DNA of 16,274 nt from an uncultured Bacteroides sp. (GTDB lineage Bacteria > Bacteroidota > Bacteroidia > Bacteroidales > Bacteroidaceae): the NCBI GenBank assembly GCA_900556625.1, contig USPQ01000059.1, positions 1 to 16,274 on the forward strand, read 5' to 3'. The position numbers and the translations under genes were made by a program. A model generated the notes under the pieces. That model searched no databases. It was not told where the DNA came from and saw only the letters and a program-made list of their open reading frames with translations. The stretch's first letter is position 1. Each line of letters begins with the position of its first letter. Positions 1-6,052 of this stretch are shown here, piece by piece.

Positions 1-596
1 ATCCCAATGAAGCGATAGAAGAAGCATATCAGGCGGGACAGCGTATTTTTGGAGAGAGCAAGGTGCAGGAAATGACAGCTAAATACGAAAGTTTACCCAA
101 AGACATCGAATGGCATTTTATCGGACACTTGCAAAGTAACAAAATCAAATACATGATACCATACGTAGCGATGATACATGGCATTGACACCTATAAATTA
201 CTGGCGGAAGTCAACAAGCAGGCAGGCAAAGCAGGACGTACCGTAAACTGCCTGTTGCAGATACACGTGGCGCAGGAAGAAACAAAATTCGGTTTCAGCC
301 CCGAAGAATGCAGGGAAATGCTGGATGCCGGAGAGTGGAAAGCATTGGCACACGTACGTATCTGCGGCTTGATGGGAATGGCAAGCAACACCGATAATAT
401 CGAACAAATCAACGGTGAATTCCGTTTATTGAGCAGTCTCTTTAAAGAGATTAAAGAAAACTGGTTCGCCGACTCGGACGTCTTTCGGGAATTGTCGATG
501 GGTATGTCGCACGATTATCACGAAGCCATTGCCTCCGGAAGTACGTTAGTACGGGTAGGAAGCAAGATTTTCGGAGAACGAGAATATAATATTTAA
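1..596 (+). CDS. YggS/PROSC family PLP homeostasis protein, 5' end cut off
   Basis: C-terminal roughly 197 residues of a YggS (COG0325, PLPBP) protein; the reading frame is open from base 3 and the start lies before the window. Seen in the sequence: the early motif FGESKVQE (family FGENxVQE), then WHFIGHLQSNK, a GLMGMA segment, and near the end LSMGMSHDYHEAIASGST followed by VRVGSKIFG. These follow the order of the family's TIM barrel and its phosphate-binding end. The family is usually about 225 residues, so some 25-30 are missing. They include the lysine that forms the Schiff base with pyridoxal phosphate, which normally sits just before the first visible residues. Known role: a non-enzymatic, cytosolic PLP carrier that balances vitamin B6 and amino acid pools. 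The next gene starts 15 bases after the stop on the same strand, so the two are probably co-transcribed. Very sure of the family. Confidence 0.95.
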   Translation, partial: PNEAIEEAYQAGQRIFGESKVQEMTAKYESLPKDIEWHFIGHLQSNKIKYMIPYVAMIHGIDTYKLLAEVNKQAGKAGRTVNCLLQIHVAQEETKFGFSPEECREMLDAGEWKALAHVRICGLMGMASNTDNIEQINGEFRLLSSLFKEIKENWFADSDVFRELSMGMSHDYHEAIASGSTLVRVGSKIFGEREYNI

Positions 597-611
597 CCAA
601 TTATTATCACC

Positions 612-1589
612 ATGACCGATTTAAAAACTACTTTCGCAGGGCTTTCCCTCAGGAACCCTATAATCATCAGTAGCTCGGGACTGACCAACAGTGTCGGCAA
701 AAACAAGAAGCTGGCCGAAGACGGAGCCGGTGCTATCGTTCTGAAATCACTGTTCGAAGAGCAAATCATGCTGGAAGCAGAACAACTGAAAGATCCAGCT
801 TTCTATCCGGAAGGCAGTGATTACCTGGCAGAGTACATTCGTGAACACAAGTTATCCGAATATCTGACTTTGATAAAAGAAAGCAAGAAGGTATGCCCGA
901 TTCCTATCATTGCCAGCATTAACTGTTACAGTGATTCCGAATGGGTCGACTTTGCCAAACAAATAGAAGAAGCCGGAGCCGATGCGATAGAGATCAATAT
1001 TCTGGCTTTGCAGTCGGACATACAATATACATACGGTTCTTTTGAACAGCGTCACATTGATATTCTCCGCCACATCAAAAAAACGGTAAGCATTCCGGTC
1101 ATCATGAAATTGGGTGACAACCTGACTAATCCCGTAGCACTGATCGATCAGTTGTATGCCAACGGTGCGGCGGCTGTTGTTCTCTTCAACCGCTTCTACC
1201 AGCCGGACATCAACATTGAAAAGATGGAGCATATCTCAGGCGAAGTATTCAGCACTGTTGCCGACCTGGGCACTCCTCTCCGTTGGATCGGCATCGCATC
1301 TGCCGCAGTAGACAAGATCGACTATGCAGCTTCCGGTGGCGTGGCTAACGCAGAAGCAGTAGTCAAGGCTATTCTTGCCGGTGCTTCAGCCGTAGAAGTT
1401 TGCAGCGCGATCTACCAGAATACAAACGCATTCATCGGCGAAGCCAACCGCTTCCTCTCCGCATGGATGGAACGCAAAGGCTTCAACAGCATTGCACAGT
1501 TCAAAGGCAAGCTGAATATCAAGGATATTCAAGGCATTAATACTTTTGAACGTACACAATTCTTGAAATACTTCGGGAAGAAAGAATAA
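612..1589 (+). CDS. Dihydroorotate dehydrogenase-like FMN protein
   Basis: A 325-residue TIM-barrel flavoprotein related to PyrD (COG0167). Visible family features: FAGLSLRNPIIISSSG at residues 8-23 (strand 1, FMN side), AIVLKS at 41-46 with the conserved lysine, ASINCYSD at 101-108, EAGADAIEINI at 120-130, IPVIMKLGDN at 161-170, and an FMN-phosphate-type ending SGGVANAEAVVKAILAGASA (241-260). The segment after EINI should carry the NxSCPN substrate signature of true dihydroorotate dehydrogenases, but here reads LALQSD, and no equivalent active-site Cys or Ser loop is obvious. I therefore infer that FMN binding is kept but the substrate is probably not dihydroorotate. Bacteroides genomes usually also have a normal pyrD; that gene is not in this window. 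Likely cytosolic and in an operon with the preceding yggS-like gene. Alternative: a divergent PyrD or another DHOD-superfamily oxidoreductase. Confidence 0.85.
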   Translation: MTDLKTTFAGLSLRNPIIISSSGLTNSVGKNKKLAEDGAGAIVLKSLFEEQIMLEAEQLKDPAFYPEGSDYLAEYIREHKLSEYLTLIKESKKVCPIPIIASINCYSDSEWVDFAKQIEEAGADAIEINILALQSDIQYTYGSFEQRHIDILRHIKKTVSIPVIMKLGDNLTNPVALIDQLYANGAAAVVLFNRFYQPDINIEKMEHISGEVFSTVADLGTPLRWIGIASAAVDKIDYAASGGVANAEAVVKAILAGASAVEVCSAIYQNTNAFIGEANRFLSAWMERKGFNSIAQFKGKLNIKDIQGINTFERTQFLKYFGKKE

Positions 1590-1631
1590 AGATTAAAGGA
1601 AGAATTCCTTTTAAACGAAGAATAATTTTGA

Positions 1632-1690
1632 ATGAAGAATGAAGAATTATCTGCGCTCTAATGCTGCATAGTAAATTCTTCATTCTTCAT
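1632..1690. terminator. 17-bp perfect inverted repeat between convergent genes
   Basis: Arms at 1632-1648 and 1674-1690 are exact reverse complements, around a 25-base spacer. The left arm is built from the heptamers AAGAATG (1635-1641) and AAGAATT (1642-1648). It sits in the 121-bp gap where the DHOD-like gene (plus) and phoH (minus) converge, so it could stop transcription from both sides. The stem is AT-rich and lacks a clean U tract directly after it, so it is not a classical strong terminator; it may equally be an intergenic repeat element. See the related heptamer repeat at 10256. Confidence 0.5.
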
Positions 1691-1710
1691 CTTTCAATTT
1701 TTAATTTCTT

Positions 1711-3036
1711 CTACAGCAGGTTACTTGCCAGCTCGCTTAGCTCGCTCCGTTCTCCCTTTACCAGGTTCACGTGCGCAAAGATTTTCTGGTCTTTCATACG
1801 GTCAATCATATATACCAGACCATTGGACTGGCTGTCCAGATACGGCTGGTCAATCTGTTGGATATCTCCGGTAAACACCATCTTCGTACCTTCTCCCGCA
1901 CGGGTAATGATGGTCTTTATCTCATTCGGCGTCAGGTTTTGCGCCTCGTCGATGATGCAATACATTTCGCTCAAGCTGCGGCCACGTATAAATGCCAAAG
2001 CCTCAATGACCAACTGTTCACTTTTCTGCATATCTTCTATACGCTTCACTTCAGTAGAGTTGGCAGCAAACTGGCGTTTTATCACGTTCAAGTTGTCAAA
2101 TAGCGGTTGCATATAAGGAGCCACTTTCTCCTGCGCGTCTCCCGGAAGGAAACCTATATCCTTGTTGGAAAGCGCAACGACAGGGCGTGCCAGCAGAATC
2201 TGCTTGTAATCGGTCAGTTTGCCCAAAGCGGCAGCCAATGCCAACAGCGTCTTACCCGTTCCCGCCTTTCCGGTCAACGCTACCAGCTTCACATTCGGAT
2301 CATTCAGAATCTCAAAAGCAAAACTCTGTTCCGCGTTGCGTGGTTCGATTCCGTAATTTTTACCCTTCATCACCCGGCAGATAGAATGAGTAAAAGGATT
2401 GTAACGTGCCAGCACCGTATTCCGGTCACTCTTCAGTACGAAACATTCGTTAGGATGAATCAGATCCTTAAAATCAAATTCACTCAAGTCGATACCCTCC
2501 TTAGAAGAATAAATACGGTCAATCAATGCCGGATCTATATTTTCAAAGATTTCATTGGATTTCTCAAAGACATCCACATTCACCACCTTGTCCGTGATAT
2601 AATCCTCGCACAGCAGACCGATGGAACGCGCCTTCATACGCAGGTTCACGTCTTTGGTCACCAATACCGTTTTCATTTTCGGATATTTGGAGGCAAGAAA
2701 CTCGGTTGCCGCCAAAATAAAATGATCGGGCTTCTTCGCCGGAAAAGCAGCCCATACTTCGGGAGCCTCCACCTGACCGGTCACCACAAACAGGCGTCCC
2801 AAGCCTTCGCCCAGCTTCACTCCTTTCGAGAAAATCTCGTCACTCGTCAGCGTATCCAACTCACGCACAAACTCACGGGCATTGAAATTAATCTGCTCGT
2901 TTCCTTTCTTGAATTTATCCAACTCCTCAAGCACGACAAGGGGAAGATAAATATCATTTTCCTGGAAATTCTTCAAGCAATTATAATCGTGAAGAATAAC
3001 ATTGGTGTCTAGCACAAAATTTTTCTTAGTTCCCAT
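1711..3036 (-). CDS. PIN domain-PhoH family ATPase (YlaK/PhoH2-like)
   Basis: A 441-residue two-domain protein. Residues about 6-150 form a PIN-type RNase domain: FVLDTNVILHD with an acidic residue at D10, VVLEELDKFK with acidic E37/E38, and VTKDVNLRMKA with D129, matching the usual acidic metal site. Residues about 230-441 form a PhoH P-loop ATPase: Walker A GKAGTGKT at 256-263, ARPVVALSNKDIGFLPGD at 283-300, Walker B IIDEAQN at 361-367, and VFTGDIQQID at 387-396. Members of this PhoH2-like class have been reported as RNA helicase/RNases; the cellular role in Bacteroides is unknown. The length is normal and all key residues are present. It stands alone, divergent from folC across 133 bp and convergent with the DHOD-like gene. 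It is a single fused gene, not a two-gene toxin-antitoxin pair. I found no good promoter; a weak TAnnTTTG-like box (TATCTTTA, complement of 3113-3120) is the best candidate. Confidence 0.93.
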   Translation of the reverse strand: MGTKKNFVLDTNVILHDYNCLKNFQENDIYLPLVVLEELDKFKKGNEQINFNAREFVRELDTLTSDEIFSKGVKLGEGLGRLFVVTGQVEAPEVWAAFPAKKPDHFILAATEFLASKYPKMKTVLVTKDVNLRMKARSIGLLCEDYITDKVVNVDVFEKSNEIFENIDPALIDRIYSSKEGIDLSEFDFKDLIHPNECFVLKSDRNTVLARYNPFTHSICRVMKGKNYGIEPRNAEQSFAFEILNDPNVKLVALTGKAGTGKTLLALAAALGKLTDYKQILLARPVVALSNKDIGFLPGDAQEKVAPYMQPLFDNLNVIKRQFAANSTEVKRIEDMQKSEQLVIEALAFIRGRSLSEMYCIIDEAQNLTPNEIKTIITRAGEGTKMVFTGDIQQIDQPYLDSQSNGLVYMIDRMKDQKIFAHVNLVKGERSELSELASNLL

Positions 3037-3076
3037 GATTTCTTAGATTTAAATGTTGATATTTGCAATCTCAATT

Positions 3077-3108
3077 CGTCAACCTCACTTATCGCAGTCC
3101 GGTTGACG
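3077..3108. promoter_or_regulatory. 8-bp perfect inverted repeat in the phoH-folC divergent gap
   Basis: CGTCAACC at 3077-3084 and GGTTGACG at 3101-3108 are exact reverse complements with 16 bases between them. A second small hairpin lies at 3131-3150 (CGGGC and GCCCG arms, 10-base loop). Both are in the 133-bp gap that must hold the start signals for phoH and folC. The first could be a protein-binding site or a stem in the phoH 5' leader; the sequence alone cannot say which. No clear Bacteroides promoter was found for either gene. Confidence 0.3.
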
Positions 3109-3169
3109 GTTCTAAAGATAAACAAATTAGCGGGCAATAAAGATCGCCCGGCGTTAAATATTATAAAAC

Positions 3170-4660
3170 ATGGACTATCAGAACACTTTAAAGTACTTAT
3201 ATGAAAGTGTACCTATGTTTCAGCAAGTAGGGAAAGAAGCATATAAGCCGGGATTGGAAACCACACAAAAATTAGACGAATATTTCGGCCATCCTCATCG
3301 ACAATTCAAAACGATACACATTGCGGGTACGAACGGAAAAGGTTCCTGTTCGCATACTATCGCCGCCGTATTGCAATCGGCAGGCTACCGGGTAGGATTA
3401 TTCACCTCCCCGCACCTGGTGGACTTTCGCGAACGCATCCGCGTCAATGGCGAAATGGTGCCCGAAGAATACGTAGTTGACTTTGTGGAAAAGCACCGTC
3501 CTTTCTTCGAACCTCTCCAACCTTCGTTTTTCGAGCTCACCACCGCTATGGCATTCCGTTATTTTGCCGACAGAAAAGTAGATGTAGCCGTTATCGAAGT
3601 AGGAATGGGCGGACGTCTGGACTGCACCAACATCATCCGTCCGGACCTATGCGTCATCACCAACATCGGTCTTGACCATACCCAGTATCTGGGCGGTACA
3701 CTCGAAAAGATCGCTGAAGAAAAAGCCGGAATCATCAAGGAAGGCGTACCGGTGGTTATCGGAAGAGCCAGAGGAGCGGTGAAAAAAGTATTCTCCGCGA
3801 AAGCGGAGGAGATGAACGCCCCCATCACGTATACGAAACAGACTGCCGCGGGCAACGACGTCGCTATATATAGCTATCCGGAATTACAGAAAGAAAGGAA
3901 CAACTTTTACGAAATGACGCGGCAAGGTCTCGAAATGTTCAAAATGCTACAAGACAAACACCGGAAAAATGAGAAGTCTCTGGAGAAATTACTGTCTACG
4001 TTCAATCTGGACAATGCCCTACGCGCGATGGACAGAATACTCGACAAAAGAAAAAGCGCGATAAAACTCAGCAATAATCATTTTCAGGACGGTATTTTTC
4101 TGGAGCTCACCGGTCTCTACCAGGTCGAAAACGGCTTTACTATCCTGACCGCCCTTGACGAACTGGTGAAAATGGGATACCACATCTCACCCAAGAACTA
4201 TTTCGAGGGCTTTTCCAATGTATGCGAACTCACCGGACTGATGGGACGCTGGCAGAAAGTGTACAGCTATCCGGATATCATCTGCGACACCGGACACAAT
4301 GTCGACGGAATCAAGTATATCTGCAAGCAGCTCGAAGCTATCCGGGCAAACGACGGAAAAAAGATCCATATCGTATTCGGTATGGTCAATGACAAAGATA
4401 TCAGCGGTGTACTGAAAATATTGCCGAAAGACGCCACCTATTATTTCACCAAAGCCAGCGTGAAACGCGCGCTTCCGGAGAACGAGTTGCAGGAACTGGC
4501 TCAGAAAGCCGGATTGAAAGGCAACGCTTACCCCACTGTGGTAGAAGCGGTGCAGGCGGCAAAAAAAGACTGCCCCCCGAAAGACTTCATCTTTGTGGGA
4601 GGCAGCAGTTTCATTGTCGCCGATCTGTTAGCGAATCGCGATACACTCGATCTCTACTAA
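3170..4660 (+). CDS. folC: Folylpolyglutamate synthase / dihydrofolate synthase
   Basis: Mur-ligase-type enzyme that adds glutamate to dihydropteroate and/or folates using ATP. Visible: KTIHIAGTNGKGSCSH with P-loop GTNGKGS at residues 53-59, LFTSPHLVDFRERIRVNG (77-94), IEVGMGGRLDCTNII (142-156), NIGLDHTQYLGGTLEKIAEE (165-184), the C-terminal-domain motif CELTGLMGRWQK (352-363), CDTGHNVDG (372-380) and FGMVNDKD (403-410). All expected motifs are in order. At 496 residues it is about 60-70 longer than the usual 420-430. The excess lies in the inter-domain part, about residues 228-307: a charged, probably helical segment with several KER/DKHRK/DKRK clusters. The frame stays open, so this is an insertion, not a frameshift. 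The gene is divergent from phoH, and its last 33 bases overlap the 3' end of ridA on the other strand. Confidence 0.96.
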   Translation: MDYQNTLKYLYESVPMFQQVGKEAYKPGLETTQKLDEYFGHPHRQFKTIHIAGTNGKGSCSHTIAAVLQSAGYRVGLFTSPHLVDFRERIRVNGEMVPEEYVVDFVEKHRPFFEPLQPSFFELTTAMAFRYFADRKVDVAVIEVGMGGRLDCTNIIRPDLCVITNIGLDHTQYLGGTLEKIAEEKAGIIKEGVPVVIGRARGAVKKVFSAKAEEMNAPITYTKQTAAGNDVAIYSYPELQKERNNFYEMTRQGLEMFKMLQDKHRKNEKSLEKLLSTFNLDNALRAMDRILDKRKSAIKLSNNHFQDGIFLELTGLYQVENGFTILTALDELVKMGYHISPKNYFEGFSNVCELTGLMGRWQKVYSYPDIICDTGHNVDGIKYICKQLEAIRANDGKKIHIVFGMVNDKDISGVLKILPKDATYYFTKASVKRALPENELQELAQKAGLKGNAYPTVVEAVQAAKKDCPPKDFIFVGGSSFIVADLLANRDTLDLY

Positions 4661-5002
4661 CGCGTTCTTTGGCAGAGCTTTTACGGCAATCGCCGAGCGT
4701 GCCGGGAAAGTTCTGTCAAAATAAGTGACATACACACCATTCATCCCCGCAAAAAGGGACATATCCTGAAGAAACACGGTGGTTTTGACAATGTCGTCCA
4801 TTGTCAATCCCGCCTCTTCAAGAATGTACTTTATATTTTCCAACGACTGGCGGGTCTGTCCTTCTATCCCTTCCGCCATCTGCCCCGTAGCGGCGTCAAT
4901 AGGCAACTGTCCGGACACATATACCACTCCGCCCGCTTCCATCGCCTGGCTGTACGGACCGATAGCTCCGGGAGCTTTCTCACAGCAAATTACTTTTTTC
5001 AT
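4628..5002 (-). CDS. ridA: RidA family reactive enamine/imine deaminase
   Basis: A 124-residue YjgF/YER057c/UK114 protein. Members hydrolyse reactive enamine/imine intermediates such as 2-aminoacrylate made by PLP enzymes. Visible: KAPGAIGPYSQAM at the N-terminus, GVVYVSGQLPID, the FPARSAIAV segment with the substrate-carboxylate-binding arginine, and the ending KNALVEIECIAIR with the conserved Glu and Cys-Ile-Ala. I chose the ATG at 5002. The frame also has an ATG at 5032, but that one overlaps the likely -7 promoter box (5032-5039) and would add ten non-homologous residues. The last 33 bases overlap the 3' end of folC, which points the other way. There is no room for a terminator between the two stops. 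Confidence 0.94.
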   Translation of the reverse strand: MKKVICCEKAPGAIGPYSQAMEAGGVVYVSGQLPIDAATGQMAEGIEGQTRQSLENIKYILEEAGLTMDDIVKTTVFLQDMSLFAGMNGVYVTYFDRTFPARSAIAVKALPKNALVEIECIAIR

Positions 5003-5031
5003 ATTTCTATAATTGTTATTTATATAAGGCA

Positions 5032-5039
5032 CAAAGTTA
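5032..5039 (-). promoter_or_regulatory. -7 box of the ridA promoter
   Basis: Read on the minus strand this is TAACTTTG, an exact match to the Bacteroides -7 consensus TAnnTTTG. Transcription would start near 5026, giving a leader of about 25 bases before the ATG at 5002. A matching TTTG -33 box is not clear. The box covers the alternative upstream ATG, which argues against that start. Confidence 0.6.
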
Positions 5040-5160
5040 TAGAAATATTCTATCCCCTCTCATAAAATATCGTTTTTAATATATCCAGCCGTCTCTTTTA
5101 TTTTGGCTTTTCCAATATAAGTAGATTTCTCTCATTGATATCAGAAAACGAAACATAAAC

Positions 5161-5200
5161 AAAAAACCTCCTGTGAAACGAATCTCACAGGAGGTTTTTT
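5161..5200 (-). terminator. Strong intrinsic terminator after the DUF805 gene
   Basis: A perfect 16-bp stem (5161-5176 with 5185-5200) around an 8-base loop. The GC-rich core is CCTCCTGTGA with its complement, and A/T runs at both ends provide a U tract in either direction. It lies 18 bases after the stop of the minus-strand DUF805 gene, so that is its natural user. It also insulates ridA, whose promoter lies just downstream. Confidence 0.9.
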
Positions 5201-5218
5201 ATTATTTGTTCGAAAAGA

Positions 5219-5716
5219 TTATTCCGCTTTTTCTTTTGCAGGAGTTTCAGCAGGTGCAGGAGCAGCTTCAACCGGTTTTTCAACCTTTACATCTTCTCTT
5301 GATACGTTTACCGTAACGTTGACAGCAGAAGGTTGTCCCTGGTAAGGCATACGGTTCTTCGGGTCAGCACCATATTGGTTAGGACCTACAGTACCGTCAG
5401 CAAACAACATATAAAGTCCGAAAATAGCATTCACGATAGGAATGAACATCAACAGAATCAACCAGCCGGATTTATTCAAGTCGTGCAGACGCTTCACACC
5501 CTGTGCCAGAGAGAACCACACAGAAGCAACCAAAGCAGCAAGACCGATCAACAAGCCGAATACGGAGCCACCGGCAGAACCGCTGGAAGCACCAAAAATA
5601 AAAGTACCTACACCCAACAGCATAGCGATCCAAGTTACTATACCACCAACAATACCAGACAGGAAATATTCGATTCTACGAATACGACCGTCAAAAGAAA
5701 AAGGAGCTTTGAACAT
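5219..5716 (-). CDS. DUF805 family inner-membrane protein
   Basis: A 165-residue membrane protein. Family hallmarks seen: FSFDGRIRRIEY at residues 6-17, VKRLHDLNKSGW at 74-85, and the GPNQYGADPKNRMPY segment after the last helix. Three hydrophobic segments at about 17-42, 50-72 and 83-106 are likely transmembrane helices. The last 40 residues are a soluble tail rich in Ala, Pro, Glu and Lys. DUF805 has no established function, though it is widespread in bacteria. It has its own likely promoter (5779-5786) and a strong terminator, so it looks like a single-gene unit. Sure of the family, nothing certain about the role. Confidence 0.92.
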   Translation of the reverse strand: MFKAPFSFDGRIRRIEYFLSGIVGGIVTWIAMLLGVGTFIFGASSGSAGGSVFGLLIGLAALVASVWFSLAQGVKRLHDLNKSGWLILLMFIPIVNAIFGLYMLFADGTVGPNQYGADPKNRMPYQGQPSAVNVTVNVSREDVKVEKPVEAAPAPAETPAKEKAE

Positions 5717-5778
5717 AATTTATAAAATTTATATTAATAAATAAGTGAGTTGTTCATCGTGCATTTATTATATGGAAG

Positions 5779-5786
5779 CAAAGTTA
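5779..5786 (-). promoter_or_regulatory. -7 box of the DUF805 gene promoter
   Basis: TAACTTTG on the minus strand, an exact TAnnTTTG match and identical to the ridA and dnaN boxes in this window. The expected -33 position falls in a T-rich minus-strand stretch without a clear TTTG. Predicted leader is about 55 bases to the ATG at 5716. Confidence 0.55.
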
Positions 5787-5998
5787 TAAAAAAAATAAAA
5801 TAAAAAAAGTTCTTTAAGGAAAAGAATAAAAAAATAACCGAATCCCGTGCAGTATTTCCTATTTTCCTGCATTTAACCTATGAAACAAAGAAAAAGTAGC
5901 AAATCAAACCATGTATCATTAACCTACAACCTGAGCTTGAACAGAAGGGGGAAATTAAAAGAGAAAGAGAGAGTTTTTTTTAATTAACGTCCCCAAAT
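5787..5998. other. AT-rich gene-free stretch between DUF805 and TPR genes
   Basis: Middle of the 336-bp gap 5717-6052. It is strongly A-rich on the plus strand. It has a short inverted repeat (AATTAAAA at 5953-5960 and TTTTAATT at 5978-5985) around a purine tract. A 35-codon open frame at 5880-5987 (plus) was considered and not accepted. I see no RNA gene or further conserved signal. Confidence 0.5.
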
Positions 5999-6030
5999 GA
6001 AAGGGGAAGGTTTGAAACCTTCCCCTTTTC
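5999..6030 (-). terminator. Hairpin after the TPR gene, end of the dnaN-led unit
   Basis: GAAAGGGGAAGG at 5999-6010 pairs with CCTTCCCCTTTTC at 6018-6030, with the inner TTTGAAA also partly self-complementary. It lies 23 bases beyond the stop of the minus-strand TPR gene. The U tract on the minus strand is short, so termination may be less sharp than at 5161-5200. On the plus strand it is followed by more T residues, so it could act both ways. Confidence 0.7.
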
Positions 6031-6052
6031 CCTTTCATCAAAATCGAGGGTG

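Noticed and set aside
2107..3012. Long open frame opposite phoH (301 codons)
   Set aside because: It lies antisense to a clear PIN-PhoH gene and has the odd composition (many His, Arg, Gln) of a shadow frame; similar frames opposite the TPR, coaBC and dnaN genes were dropped for the same reason.
1711..3036. PIN-type toxin of a toxin-antitoxin pair
   Set aside because: The PIN domain is fused to a full PhoH ATPase in one gene and there is no small antitoxin gene beside it.
3037..3169. Folate riboswitch upstream of folC
   Set aside because: No recognisable tetrahydrofolate riboswitch pattern, and only short hairpins fit in 133 bp.
5003..5032. Upstream ATG at 5032 as the ridA start
   Set aside because: It overlaps the likely -7 promoter box and adds ten residues with no family match; the ATG at 5002 begins with the conserved N-terminus.
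5880..5987. A 35-codon basic open frame on the plus strand before the 5999-6030 hairpin
   Set aside because: Low-complexity Lys/Arg/Ser composition in an A-rich stretch, no good promoter, and no recognisable family; kept only as a remark.
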